From Sperchopsis tessellata (lineage: Eukaryota > Arthropoda > Insecta > Coleoptera > Hydrophilidae): DNA of 31,243 nt. Below are positions 1-11,995 of the stretch, piece by piece (the first letter of the stretch is position 1; every line of letters begins with the position of its first letter). The notes under the pieces were generated by a model that saw nothing but the letters and a program-made list of their open reading frames with translations, was not told the origin of the DNA and ran no database searches. A program made the position numbers and the translations under genes. Location: the NCBI GenBank assembly GCA_033557685.1, contig JAWQRN010000335.1, forward strand, positions 1 to 31,243, read 5' to 3'.

Positions 1-2157
1 TTATGTACGGCCAAGTAAGCAACAAATTCTTATTCTCATGCGAAAATGGCAATTTCGTGTAGATTAATAACCAATTACTTGATAAATTAAGTTAAGCAAT
101 TAATTACCAAAACAAAATCGTTACATTTATACAAACCTGTGATATTTTTAACTCCGACCGTTTGTTTATATAAGATATCCTAAACGGTTCGGAAAAGCAG
201 AATCCTGCACGTACCAAGACATGCAATAAACCAATAATATACCACCTCGTCAGTAGCTAATCCAGAAGCCTGGTGAGTAAGACAGATAACCAGGAAATGA
301 TCGCACAAATAAAATGTAATGAACGATTTTAGGCGATGTTGCAAGCGAAGCATAACAACAAACAGCTTTTAAATATAACAAAAGTATTCAGTAACAAATC
401 GCTTACCTTACAAAAATTAAGTTCTTTTGGGTATATAAGATAAATGACATTTTATTTTTGTTATTTAGCACGTTGCAAAAGATTCTGAAAGTTAAAAGCC
501 GCCTGCGCTGCAATTAATAGAACATCACCTCTAATAAATGCATCTGTGTCTCATACGGAGCGAAGCCTTTGTACAATAATACTATTCAGCTAGATCATTA
601 CAAGAAGATTGAATTCACACATTCCGTGTCGAATTTTTCTGTTCAAAACATACCTATATCGATATGAGAAATATATTATCAATGTGTAATGCAAATATCT
701 AATTACTTATTCGAGATTAGTGCCGAAATTGCAAACAAGTGATTAAATGCCAATTGAGTGCTTCGTTGCCTATATGGACGCGATGAATTAAATAATTTTC
801 GCCTCTTAAAAATATAAGTTTTTTTAAGCACAGAGTTGACAGCAAAAAATATAATTCAGAGATTGATAATAGATGCCGCATATAGTATTAAAATTTTACT
901 AAGAGAACTATAGTACATAATTTTATTTTGTTCGGCAGTACAATATGTGCAATATGTATATTATATTTATAAGTGATGGTCATTTTGTTAAATTGTCTAA
1001 AGCACGAAGCTATCTTTCAAACACCGAAAAGTAACTAAACGTTCAAAGTTTATCAAATCTGCCATCAAAAACTTATTAAGTGAAAGTCAAGTACAATTAT
1101 CGTTTATTTAAAATTTGTAAATTATGTACTATTTTCAAGAATGAATGATTTATAGTATGAAACCCTATCATTGATTACAGTTGTTTATAAGACAAATTAG
1201 AATATCTACAAAAATACATCAATAAAACACACGCAATAGTTTTGTATAACTAACACATTGGAATTAATTTTGCATTAGAAATTCGTTGACCAAAATATGT
1301 GGGTTTTGTCGATAATGTAGCGTGTCGAAGTTCAATTACAGCCTGGTTTAGGTAGTAGGGTTATTTAACAGAAGTCTTGTATATATTGCAAATATCTGGT
1401 ACAATTTTCTTTTTTTAGGGAAACAGCTTTTTTTGCCATTCCATGTGTTTAATTGTGTGTACAATGCGACTAAAAGCATGTTTTGTTTTCTGAATTCCTG
1501 CTAATACATGATAGTTTCCCCATTTTTTATATGAAATAAAAAAAAGTCTTTTTCCCATAAAATATTTATTTTCTTTTATAATGTTAAAAATGTTTCTTAC
1601 CATACACTAATATGTAAAAATTATTTAGTCAAAATTTCGTGAAGTAAAAATCACTTCAATGCAAAACTTTTCTTTTTAATAGAACTATAGGTGGTGTTTC
1701 AGATATTAAAATATTGTTTAATAAACATGTTAATACTAATATTTTTCTTCTTGATAAAAATATATACTATAAACATATTTAAAACTAAATGCTGATTCCA
1801 CATAAAACAGTTTGCTCCTCTAAATATAAATAACTATAGAACACTATGTATGTGTGCTAATTATGCATAGTAAATAAGTACTCTAATTATTATAAAAATA
1901 TTAAACTACTGCTAAGCCATCAATTATTTACAATTTTGAGGTTTGAATGTAATCATTTTTCATACAAATTATTTTATCAGTATGATCTAAAAAGTAGTCA
2001 AATCATGTTCAGGGGAGAGACCTCAAAATGCAGCTGAAAACAAACATGTTCAGCATTATTACGGGTACTTTACTAAGGGCTTGCAACTTAGTTTATAACC
2101 ACAAAATGCCAAACTAAAACTTTCGATTCTAACATAACGAAAGTGAATTAACGTTTT
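1..2157. other. AT-rich DNA, no gene recognised
   Basis: All frames are broken at short intervals and no stretch resembles a known protein. I see no tRNA-like fold, tandem array or retroelement motif. The composition is uniformly AT-rich, as expected for insect intergenic or intronic sequence. Confidence 0.6.
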
Positions 2158-2165
2158 TGTTAAAA

Positions 2166-2327
2166 TATGGTATTATCGGCTTCAACGTTTACTATGACGA
2201 GAGACGTCTCATCACCGGACGGTACCATAATTGCTTGGATAAGGAATTCGCAGAACAAGCGGGGAAGAATGAAGAATGTGCGATACTTTTTAGCTTTATA
2301 GATGACGATAATAAAATTGGCATTTAA
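2166..2327 (+). other. Unassigned 53-codon open stretch, possible exon or chance ORF
   Basis: This patch is more GC-rich than its surroundings. The plus frame reads without a stop to TAA at 2325 and gives a mixed, soluble-looking composition (for example YGIIGFNVYYDERR near the start and SFIDDDNKIGI at the end). The opposite strand is also open over nearly the same interval, which weakens the case that either frame is selected. There is no ATG near the start and no convincing acceptor or donor at the edges. I do not recognise a family. Confidence 0.15.
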
Positions 2328-4110
2328 ATTATTTAGAAAAATTATCAAAATCTATCATTACTGAAATTCAAATAATTCAATTTTTCGTATTCACAGTAAA
2401 TATACTATTTGTATAATCCACCCCTGACTGATTGTTTAGTTTCAAACCATTTCAGCAAGTTTATGTTGAACTGAAATTCTGGCAGATTTCTATTATACTT
2501 ACTTTTAAATGCATGGGAAGGATAGGAGAAATTCTAACTTCCAATTCAGCGGCTTTTCCTCAAGATTATTTAATTTAACACAAAGCGATGTTTCGACATT
2601 TTAGAAACCACATGCAGCTACCGGCCTTTTAAAATAAAAACATTGATTACACATATATTTGTTGACAGTACAGAAAAAAATTCTACCTCGTAGATAAACT
2701 ATTGTTCATTAGAAAAACAACAGTTCAGTCGATTGATTGTCAACTAACAAAATTAATCCCTTGGAAATAATCACGGTAAAGTAAGGAGGAAAATATAAAT
2801 ATCGGAGCAAATAAAAAAGCTCGATGCCCGGGATATGGAACTGCTTAGAATATCAATAGCAAATTTGTTCTCAGTACACGATTTGCCCCACGTTGGCCGT
2901 GCGGTACAAGGAACGTTCCAGCGGTGATTCAAAATGTTCCTTTTTAAAAATAACATTTCTAATATCTTTTTTTGTTACCAGACACCTATAAGCCGCAAAT
3001 GGGGTACAATTTTGTGAGATAATGTTGTCCGTTTATAAGCACGCAGTATTCCCAAAACATGGTATTTGAAAGCAAATATCATATCTTATGTAAAAATAAA
3101 TATATTGCAGTAAAAATCTGTTTATTAAAGACTGACAGTTGGAGAAAAGTTTATATAATTTTGTATTAGTTCCAGTTCCTTCAAATTATTTGCTCCTCAA
3201 TAGCATCAATAAAATTCATAAGACACTAAGATCGTGGTATCCTAAGAATGTCTTTGAAATTTTGAAATATGTTCTCCTTAAGACGATTAACAACAGCATG
3301 ATATGTATAATTCTCCCTTACAAACTTAGCCACATTAATAGTGAACAGCTCAAGTTTCTAAATAGCTCATTTGATATAAAAGGACATTCAACTTAAAAAT
3401 ACCATACAAATATGCAATTAAGAAATTATACACATACAAGTACAAACTAGGTTATATGTTCATTCCATAAGATATGCGAAGTGGTCAATAAATGTTGCTT
3501 CTAACAAATTTGGAAATTCATCAATTTAAAGAAGTCGCCTTCATAATAAATATTCTGGACTTTGAAAGTTTTTCTGGAGTAAATTAATCTTTCTTTTCCT
3601 CATAGATACTAATACCAATGCCCAAACTTCCTTATAAATAGGCACGGATGCCAATGCCCAGTCCGACTTTTGGAGGAGAATAAATTTCTTATGCCCACGG
3701 ATTTGATGATTTAAAATTTCAACAACAACGCTACTTTTTTCGGCAACATGCGAGTAAATGCATTACGGGTTATCATCGGAAATTGATTATAATGCCCTTT
3801 GGAGAAGGTTGGAGGATATATTGTATTTCGAAGAGAGAGAATTTGAGACAATATCTTAGAAGGATAGTTAGGATGGAAAAGAATTCCAAACTTGTTATGG
3901 ACTAGTAGGTAGAATCCAGGAAGAGAAAGAGTTTAATAAAGTGGTTATAGTGTAAGAGGATTTTCTGCGTTTATATTGAAAACACAAACGTAGAGTGTAG
4001 GGAGAAAAACACGACAGACATAGTGAGTTTTGAGGAATACTCTATTAGAAAATGGGATAGATCGTTCATGGATAATCAGGAAACCTCAAAGAGCTCGTGA
4101 GTGCCCTTTT
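2328..4110. other. No recognised gene; AT-rich with small GC-richer patches
   Basis: A GC-richer patch at about 2820-2940 and an open 85-codon plus-strand frame at 3139-3396 (TTG start) are present. Neither gives a recognisable protein or a splice-site context. Sequence from 3600 to 4110 has a more coding-like texture and may be the 5' part of the LINE remnant that follows, but I could not match it. Confidence 0.45.
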
Positions 4111-4139
4111 CTCTGGAAATGGAAGATTTATATCTTTGT

Positions 4140-4652
4140 CATATCCAACGGGATTAGCCGAAAGGCTAAAGCAGCGGATGATCAGAGGCCTTCTGATTTA
4201 CGCTATAATGAGATGTATTATGGTTATCAATGATCTAATAACCAAATTGAGGAGGATGTGATAGCAGACTCACTGGAGGCTATTTGGAGACATGTAGAGC
4301 GCATTAATTCCCATGATATGAGGAGGAAATTCTGAAAATGAATCGTCGTAAGAGGGCAAAGACTATCTTTCACAAGAAGTGGCCAAAATTGGATATACGG
4401 AGAACTTTTTGGGAAGCGTTAGTTGTTGCAACGGGGGTTAAATATCTTGGGGCCAAATTAACTCGAAAACCTCAGTTGGAGGTTAAAATAACCAATACGA
4501 TTTTGGCAGTACTGAAATTTACTCATATGTGGAAAAACTTATATAATAGCCTCGTCGATGCAATTACATTACATCGCGCGACGATTGCCCGTCCAGTAAT
4601 CACGTTGCGATGGAATGATATGGTAGACGGTAATTGCATGTTTAAACGCTAA
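4140..4652 (+). pseudogene. Decayed LINE reverse transcriptase, C-terminal part
   Basis: Several frames combine to give the C-terminal portion of a non-LTR reverse transcriptase, possibly I/Jockey/R1-like. MVINDLITKL at about 4210-4245 resembles the segment just before the catalytic loop. GVKYLGAKLTRKPQLEVKI at about 4434-4492 matches the conserved 'VKYLGV.LD.KL.W..HI' block that follows the palm. IARPVITLRWNDMVDG at about 4585-4633 matches the 'VVRP..TYA..VWW' segment. The YADD catalytic box is not recoverable, and there are stops and frame changes between the blocks. The assignment is by motif only. The element is dead and its ends are not visible. Confidence 0.45.
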
Positions 4653-4849
4653 TTTGTTTAGGGATCACTTATAACTTTGATTTAATCACCATTAATATAT
4701 AATTTATGATATCCTTGCGTAGCAAGGCTTGTGTTAAACATGAACGTACTTAACTATAGGGATTTAGGATTCTTATATACAGAAATTATGTAACTTTTAC
4801 TGTATGAATGGAGAAAAGAGCTTTTCTAAATTATAATCTTAGAAAAAAC

Positions 4850-6090
4850 ACCCTAAGAAGTTGTGGTTAAATTTGAAGAATTGTAGCTTATACAGTAACG
4901 GTAAACATTTTACCAGTCGCTATGAACTGAGGAATATTAATAAAATAAATACTTATTTTTACTCAGTTAAAAAGCGTGGTCCTACAGATCACGGTTTACT
5001 CAATTATGGCAATAATATTATGATTTTAGATGGCCGTGAGTTCGGCTTTAGTCAGGTGACAGAGGATGACGTTTACAAAATTATTTCAGGTATCGCGTTT
5101 ATGTCTATTGGTTCTGATAGTTTATCTGTTACGTTGATTAAACTGTGTTCAACATATATTGCCATATTTAAAACATATTGTAGATTTTTGCTGAATCGAG
5201 TCAGCATTTTCAAAGTGACCTTTACCTAAACGAAAAACCCCATTTTGATTGGAGATCTATAAGTATATTTCCAGTACTGTTTATGGTATGTGATAAGGTC
5301 ATTGTTGAACAATTGCAAAATCAATTGTTTTGCAATAGTATTACGCCTGATAAAAAGTCTGGATTTAGGTCTGGCTATAGCTCTACCAGTACACTATTAG
5401 CTTTGATATATGACGGCAAGCTGACTTCAGTTCTTTCTGTTGATTATTCCGAGGTATTTGACACTATAAATCAAGATTTGCCTCTACCAATTCTTTACTT
5501 CATCGCCCTTAAAATATTAAAATGCATTTTTTCTAAATATATTTATAATAGAAAACAAGTTGTAAGGGTTATTGGTAGTTATTCTCTTTATAAGTATGCC
5601 GTACCTAATGTTATCCAGAGTTCTATTTTTGGCCCTAAATTCAATTTATACTTGTAATCTCCCATGCAGTTTTATTTACATATTTTGGTGTTACTGACAT
5701 TCAGGCTTCATTGCGTGGCTTGAACACTAATTTTGACAATACAGTACAACTCTACACGTAGTCCCTTTTTAAGTACAAACCCTTCTACTGTTTTACTCAT
5801 TGGTAGACAGAATAATCTTGTAGTGATAGCACCAGATATTAAAATCTATTTGAATGGACCTCTTTTATCTGTTTCAGATTTCCGGAAAACTTTGAGTGTG
5901 GCAGTGGTTAGTGATATTCGTTTTAAGGCCCAAACTGTAATAGGCATTATCTTAATCGCAACCACAAGTTAAAACTTTGCGGCTCTTTGGTGCTTTCTAT
6001 CTTTAATGTTTTTATAATGCAGCTGATTGAGAATATCCGCTCGACGTGTTCTTCATTCAGAGTGCTTGTACCATACAATTTTAACTAGCA
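4850..6090 (+). pseudogene. Decayed LINE reverse transcriptase, Jockey/CR1-like
   Basis: Successive reverse-transcriptase blocks occur in the correct order across several frames. Upstream of the palm is VTEDDVYKIISGI (about 5056-5095), then SIGSDSLSVTLIKL. Fingers motifs follow as SGFRSGYSSTSTLLAL (about 5358-5406) and SVLSVDYSEVFDTIN (about 5428-5475), corresponding to canonical 'LDFSKAFDTVN'. Next come RKQVVRVIGSYS and a decayed 'QGSILGP' as IQSSIFGPKFNLYL. The thumb side is readable as NTNFDNTVQLYT, then IKIYLNGPLLSVSDFRKTL, and finally LNRNHKLKLCGSLVLSIFN near 5950-6010. The YADD box is lost around 5660-5700. At least three frameshifts and several stops show an old copy. It lies just downstream of a different LINE remnant in the same orientation. 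Confidence 0.75.
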
Positions 6091-6208
6091 ATTTGAAATA
6101 CGTATAGTATAATTCGAGTCGGAAATCTCCATAACGAGGAATATGAAAACCAGAGGGGCCATCTAATAAATTAATTAAGGATTAAGAAGATCTAGAGCGG
6201 AATTATAA

Positions 6209-6822
6209 TGTAATATATTTAACACAGAAGACAAACTTCGAGCATACAACGTCTATTTAAAATATCTGGATATGATACAGTTACCTGAAAAATTTTCAGA
6301 TTTTCCACAACATTCAGACGATGACCAAAGCAACAAAGATGAAGAGGACGAAAACCATCAATATTATCAAATGAATGATCATTAATGCGAAGATGCTTAC
6401 CAAAAATGCATCGATCGTTAACAGAACCAATGCAAGAGGGACTCGCCGATCGCAAAGGTTCCGTGACTCTTACAGAAAAGTCTCTAACCAACGTGAGCGG
6501 CAGTGTATTTATAATAGAATGCAGATAAGTATTTATAATAGAATGGAAATAATTACCTTTAGAAGTTTGGGAAGGTTTTCTGTGAAATTTGAAAGAACGT
6601 ATATTCCCTATTTTGCCAATAGAGATATGTATTATCTCATTGCTAAATTTTTGATAAACATCTTCGCATTTATGATCATTCATTTGATAAGATTGATGGT
6701 TTTCGTTCTCTTCATTTACCCCCCCCCCATTTTTGAGGAAAATCTGTAAATCCAAATAGTTTAAATAGACTTTGTGTGGTCGAAGTTTCACCTTTAATGT
6801 CTTCCGTGTTAAGTATATTACA
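6209..6822. repeat. Long imperfect inverted repeat of a coding-looking fragment
   Basis: The left arm (about 6209-6411) and the reverse complement of the right arm (about 6650-6822) align over most of their length. They share TGTAATATA-TTAACAC-GAAGAC at the outer end and a near-identical inner block of about 70 bp that includes TATCAAATGAATGATCAT. The arms are separated by about 240 bp. Read outside-in, both arms encode the same peptide type, with RAYNVYLKYLD, then an acidic run, then YQMNDHKCEDVYQK. The right arm has lost part of the acidic region and carries a run of ten C at 6719-6728. The spacer holds a 24-bp tandem duplication (units at 6505 and 6529). I do not recognise the protein. A transcript through this region would fold into a long hairpin. 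Confidence 0.75.
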
Positions 6823-7029
6823 AATCAATTCTTAGACGGGTAATGATAACCGATCCCCTCTTGCTCCAGATCTTCTCAATATTTAATGAATTTATTAGGT
6901 GTGCTCTCTGGTTTTCTTATTCATCGTTTTGGAGATTTCTAGCTCGAATTATACTTCTTCTTGTGTCTGTTTCATTCTCTATGGTTTGCTTTTCCTGTTT
7001 TTACTTGCCTTCCTGTCCCTTGCGGCTTG

Positions 7030-7230
7030 ATTTGTGTATGATATATATTATTTTAAATTTGTAAATTGTTATTTTTGTCTGCTTTATCATATACATTTGA
7101 ATGTTTCTTTGTTCATGTTTATGTTTATTTTGCATCTTTTCACGAGACCGATTTCATTTATAGTTTGTCCTGAAGATGAGGCGCGATTCCCTGAAACCGG
7201 TCTACTAGATTATGAGTGAAATTGTATAAA
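7030..7230 (+). repeat. Probable 3' end of a retroelement (PLE or LINE type)
   Basis: A T-rich stretch is followed at 7168-7203 by CCTGAAGATGAGGCGCGATT and then GAAACCGGTC. A 'CCTGA.GATG ... GAAAC.GGTC' arrangement is a layout I associate with terminal regions of Penelope-like and some other insect retroelements. No ORF for the element is readable upstream. CTGAAGA, GAAAC and GGTC superficially recall a hammerhead core, but no helix I can be drawn around it, so I do not call a ribozyme. The assignment is by resemblance only. Confidence 0.3.
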
Positions 7231-7239
7231 CAGTTGGTT

Positions 7240-9811
7240 GTTTTCTTTCTGGACCATTGCCCTTATATGTGTAATTTGGAACACCCCTACTCCTCAATAA
7301 TACATTCGTATTATTTGTTAGGCGGAGGGTCAGATCTCATGTGCAAAACGGTTAACTTGCTTGTGCTGTTTGTTTTAAATTGGTGTGGGGTTTGTTTTTT
7401 ATTTTGACATTTGGGTGTATTTAATACTAATACGTGGTGGGTATTTTTATGATAGAATCAGAAGGAGTGATGGAAGAATATATGTAGATCCAATCTGAAT
7501 GGTTGCCAATTGACACTAGTGTACTAAAATAACTTTTTAATTAAATTACTTTCATTTGTTGCTTACATGCCTAATGTACATAACCAAATGATTTGTATTT
7601 GTACATTAGAGATTTATTGTTATTTAAAAAAATCATAAAATTAAGCGGTTTGAGAAAGGAGAGAGGTTCTTCATATCATATACTGGAACATGCTATAAAA
7701 TTACTGGCAGGTCAGAGAGATTTCAGTACCTGGAATTGAGCAAAAGTATGAGTTAAACTGGGATGCGAATCATACACATATTGCGACCCAACCCTCAAGG
7801 GATGTGAGTATGTGGAACACTTTCAGCGTTACTGCTTACTTCTCAATCAGTTGTCATTTGGACCCCTGGATCAAAATCCTTAGGATGCTACATTTTTCAA
7901 TGAATGGCAAGTATGATGAAATTCGCAGATTTGTTAGGAAGGTTGAATGAATCAAACTAGTTACTGCCATTACTTAGAAATATAAATTCAGTCCTAGAGG
8001 CCTGAGTGTTAGCTACTCAGCCGCCTCTATACTAATTTTTACCTAATCTGCTAAGATATCGGTCGGGGTATTAAAGTAACCAATTCCTTTTGTATTTAAT
8101 TGGCCACATTTATAAATCTCTGGAATAGCGTTAAATTTTAACCCATTTATAAGTCGACAAATTGTCATAGCCATTCAATTATCGACGTATAGCCCTCCTT
8201 TCTAATATATCTGAAGTTTTTGAAATGTGTATCAATTAGTAAATTTTTCTTGTTATGTCAAATTATATATCCTTTTATCACTACGATTTATTGAGTTGAA
8301 GATGCACGACGTCCGATGTATGTCGATTTTTCTATAGTTTTCAACATGTGGAATCATGATATCTTATCTAAGATAAAAATAACTGACTAACTAGCAGCCC
8401 TCAGTATTAAGATGCATCATTTTGAGAAGTAAATGTAGGAAAATATTATATATTACCGATAGAAGCTATGTTTGCTCTAAGGAAGGCTTCAAACAATGGA
8501 AGACATTGTATTAATATACCTATATTCATTTAACAAAAAATAGTGCATGATGAGTGGTTTAGATTTGGCTATGAATATATGGCTAAAGAAAACTTAGCAA
8601 AAACAAATCTCTACCTTTGAAGCTTTTAATACCTTAAATGAACTTATCGATCTAAAATATCTTTGTTTCTAAATCAAACTAACTGAACTGTACTGTCTAC
8701 AAAATTGCTGCACTGATGAGAGTTTTTGTTATTATTTTTGAAGATTTGGCGTAATCAACAACGCAATTTAACAGAGATTTTTCGTGATCTATCCGATATA
8801 CAATGAAGGCTAATAATATTTATCGGTCAATTTTATTTCTAATAGTTCGTTGAACTCTAAATTTATGTGGGTCGGCGGATCAATTACTTTTTACGAGTCA
8901 TCAACTCTCTAACTTTACGCCTGTCGTTATCTTTAGGCCTGATCTGTCCATTACACCAAATAAGCATCAATAATTGAAAGTACAACAAGCTAAGATTCTG
9001 CAGTAATAAAATTCAGTCCGAAAAATCGTGGGATTGGGAAATCTTTACGGCAGCCTCGGGCAAGTATCCGGTTTCCGGTTGACCATTCCTTGCGCGTCGG
9101 AGCTATCCAAGGGTTTCTACGTGCAACACATATATCGTCCATATCTACGGTTCTGTCACTCCTATCTTTATCATAAAACAAATCTTGAACGACATATTCC
9201 GGGCTATGGCTAGTTTAATTTTCTCAATTGTGCCACCATTTTGGCACTTAATTTTATGAGAAAAATTGAGATATTTAAATTCATGTTGGAAAGCGATGGT
9301 TTATCGCTTTTACTGAAACATATAAGAGACGTGAAACATTTCAGATAGAGGAGAGAAATACTTTAGGGTAAGTATATGGTCATTGATCTTAAGTTACTTA
9401 TTCTACTTGAGACAATAAATTTCACAGGTCGACATGATTCTTGTAACATTAATGAAAATGCTCTTTTTGTGTTTTGTTTAGGTAGTTATTAAAACACCTT
9501 TTCAGAGAAATGGCCCAGTTAGTCCCATTTTCGAGTACCTCGTTGCCCGTATATTATGGGATTATTGAAATTATTTGTACCTGGCTTTAGACAATGTAGG
9601 AATAATTATCACGAGAGGTAAAGGGGGTATTTCCGACGCATTCTAAGGGCACTTTTATGTTTCTCTAAAGTTTATTTTCTTTCTGTCTCGTGTATAGTAC
9701 ACGCAAGTGTTTTTTTCCTTTTTTATATAAAATGGCTATTGTCGTCGATGTTGAAAAAATTCAGCGGATAAGTTTTTTTATATATGTGGATGATATATTT
9801 TAAAGTCACAG
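7240..9811. other. No recognised gene
   Basis: I find no coherent protein in any frame. A GC-richer patch lies at about 9000-9215, where short frames are open on both strands without a recognisable product. A stem-loop at 9217-9270 is annotated separately. The rest is AT-rich and lacks tandem structure. Confidence 0.5.
9217..9270. repeat. Imperfect palindrome / stem-loop
   Basis: The inner stem GTGCCA / TGGCAC surrounds a short loop, and an outer stem AATTTTCTCA pairs with TGAGAAAAATT. Together they make a hairpin about 50 bp long. It sits at the edge of a GC-richer patch. It could be a small foldback repeat or a chance structure in AT-rich DNA. Confidence 0.35.
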
Positions 9812-10735
9812 GCTAAATCTATATCCAAGGAAGTCAAAAAAGCCTACCTTTTATATTTTAAGTGCCAAATTGGAGATTAAGATAAAAGTTGGGCCCCTCA
9901 TGTTTGTTGGATGCATCGCAAGAAAAATTCTATGCTGTATGCTGTTCCTATGGTGTGCAGAGAACCTACTGACCATGTAAGTGATTGCTACTTCTATATC
10001 ACTACAATAGAAGGGTATTCAAAAAAACAAAAGGGACAAAATTGAGAATCCAGGAATTACCGGTGCCGATTGCGCCTTGAAACTTGGACAATGTTATTTT
10101 TTTCAGATGATTCTAATTCTTCATCAGAATCTGAACCATAACTTCCCAAGAACACCAGTAGTGACCCAACATGTTTACCACCTACCAGTGCACCTTACTT
10201 AAAAACTCAGAATTAATTAAATGATTTGGTACGTGACTTGGGTTTGTCAAAACCTGTTAGATAAAAATGCTAGGGCTTTAAGGGAGTTTTACAAAGTATT
10301 GTTGTTTTTTTGTCTATGGGACAGTCGAGCAACAAAAGAACATTTAACTTTTTTTGAACCAGGTATTTCAAAAATAAAATATGCCCCCCTTATTAACCCA
10401 AAAAGTGCTTCTGCCGCCTCTCCATATTAAGCTTGGACTAATGAAAATATTTGTTAGTGTAGTGAAGAGATTTCAGGGTAACAAGAAAGATGAAAACAAT
10501 AAAACACACATAGATGATCTCTAAAAAGCCTTTTCAACTACTAAGATGTCGCTTATCCTTAAAACTGCATTTTTTGCTCTCACACTTGGATTTTTTTCCG
10601 GAAAATTTCGATGCAGTAGGTGAAGAACAAGTGAGATTTCACCAAGACATCAGGACAATGGAAATACGATACCAGGGACGCTGGAACCCATCTATGTTGG
10701 GCGATTACTGCTGGTTGAGATGATTATACTGAACA
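9812..10735 (+). pseudogene. Broken copy of a multicopy insect protein of unknown function (copy 1)
   Basis: Several blocks in order match a family that recurs in many insect genomes as 'uncharacterised' multicopy proteins, sometimes labelled cc8L18.2-like. EVKKAYLLYFKCQIGD and KSWAPHVC lie at about 9828-9905. YAVPMVCREPTDHVSDCYFY (about 9938-9997) and LNDLVRDLGLSK (about 10218-10253) follow. FFCLWDSRATKEHLTFFEP (about 10306-10362), LSLKLHFLLSHLDFFPENF (about 10550-10608) and RFHQDIRTMEIRYQGRWN (about 10636-10690) come next, ending in GDYCWLR. The blocks lie in more than one frame with several stops. The region between 'LGLSK' and 'CLWDSRAT' is much shorter than I expect, indicating an internal deletion. 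The best internal support is the second copy at the window end, which shares the RFH-DIR-ME-RYQG-W-DYCW block. The function is unknown; multicopy spread suggests a mobile element. Confidence 0.7.
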
Positions 10736-10930
10736 CAAAAGAAAATAGTGAAATATTTTGTCGCTGCATGATATCTTTATGTATAATTTTATATTTTTTA
10801 TTATACATGATCGTTATTTAAATGTCTTTGTTTAGATTAAACATGTTTTACATAACAGTGTTATTAGTGTACTCTGAGTTTAGCTATAGCAATATATTTT
10901 GTACCTAGTCCTCTACGACTACAGATGATA

Positions 10931-11290
10931 TCTTAAGGCTTTTCCACGAGATAACTAAGTATTGGATTTTTTTTGCCGACGTTTCTTATTGTATAAGATG
11001 GGTTTTTCGTTTCGTGCCCTCTGCAGCGATTGTGGATAAGTATTTTTGCCTGACCATTGTACACTAAGCCACGTGTGCATGAAATTCTATATACCACAGC
11101 TGATTGCATAGGAATTGAAACTTTCGAGGGCAGAAAATAGTCATGATAAAATGTTTACCGAGTAACCCTGGTATCTTCTTGATCGTGTTCTGCATGTACA
11201 GCAAGTATGTTCGGCCAATGATAACCAGGTTATGGATTGGTGGAGAAGGTCATATTTATAACCAAAGATTAGTAGTCGTTGACCATGATC
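10931..11290 (-). pseudogene. Penelope-like element 3' part: GIY-YIG remnant plus terminal motif
   Basis: On the minus strand, IKKIPGLLGKHFIMTIF (about 11195-11145) matches the segment before the endonuclease of Penelope-like elements. It is followed by VVYRISCTRGLVYNGQAK (about 11103-11050), a clear version of the GIY-YIG domain start ('GVYRI.C.CG.VYIGQTGR'). The arginine-rich continuation reads CRGHETKNPSY. The rest of the domain is missing. The sequence passes quickly into the terminal motif, seen on the plus strand as TTTGCCGACGTTTC (10973-10986) with GAGATAACTA upstream of it. The copy is 5'-truncated, internally deleted and decayed. PLEs are retroelements whose reverse transcriptase resembles telomerase. 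Confidence 0.7.
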
Positions 11291-11479
11291 GTATTTTTGA
11301 AATTACTAAGTTCTTAGAATAAATTATCCTTTTCGTTGAGACTAAAAGTTCTGTAGACAAGATAATTGACTACATACAATTTGTGTGAGGTATGAATCAT
11401 AGGCATAAAGGTAGTGTATGTCCCAAAAGAGCCTTTTAATTAGAACGTCTAATTGCAATTGCACCAGAAATTTCAACTT

Positions 11480-11995
11480 TCACCGTACATTGTACATAGG
11501 TGTAATGACTATTAATGTGTTATAGAAAACCATCAAGAGTCTTCGAATCCTGGGACCATACTACAAAGTGTCATCCAGATACCAAAACAATCATTTCGGT
11601 TTTAGGTCGACACGTGCTAATTACTTCCCTAGAATAATAAGAGAGTCCATCAAATCCAACATTAATCTAAATCGTGAGAACCCCAACTTCTTGGATCTTA
11701 TTGAAAGTATACAGTATCAAAGCTTCGGAAATAGGAGATAGATCAGCTAAAAGTATCCCCATTGACCCTCCACCGGAATCCTCTCAGCAAATACGAGACA
11801 GGTCAGCCGAATGGAATCACCATTGGCACTTCGTTGCAAAATAAAACTCGGCGAAGCAGTGGCTTCATTCACACGATATTTAGAATTTTTAAGAGCCTAA
11901 TATCCTAATGTTCCCTGCGATGATGGACAAAACGTCGAAAAGAAGAAAAGTCAACATACAGTTATCTTCCAGAAAACCTGAAGATATGTCAATAT
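11480..11995 (+). pseudogene. Penelope-like element 3' end with terminal motif
   Basis: ANYFPRIIRESIKSNINLN (about 11614-11670) followed by RENPNFLDLIES matches the C-terminal tail of PLE proteins after GIY-YIG ('.IREAIEI.....NFNREDG..L'). The frame decays afterwards. At 11909-11980 comes the terminal motif shared with three other places in the window: CCCTGCGATGATGGACAAAA, CGTCGAAAA, then AAAGTCAACATACAGTTATC and TTCCAGAAAACCTGAAGA. This fragment and the minus-strand PLE fragment at 10.93-11.29 kb point away from each other, with about 190 bp between them. Such inverted neighbours are common for PLE insertions. No intact ORF remains. Confidence 0.6.

Noticed and set aside
3139..3396. 85-codon plus-strand frame with a TTG start
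   Set aside because: The composition is that expected of AT-rich DNA, there is no ATG or splice context, and no motif is recognised.
6375..6749. 124-codon plus-strand frame and 190-codon minus-strand frame across the inverted repeat
   Set aside because: Both run through the hairpin arms and its spacer; they are by-products of the inverted duplication, not one gene.
7160..7205. Possible hammerhead ribozyme (CTGAAGA ... GAAAC ... GGTC)
   Set aside because: The core boxes look suggestive but helix I cannot be formed from the flanks and helix II is only three base pairs.
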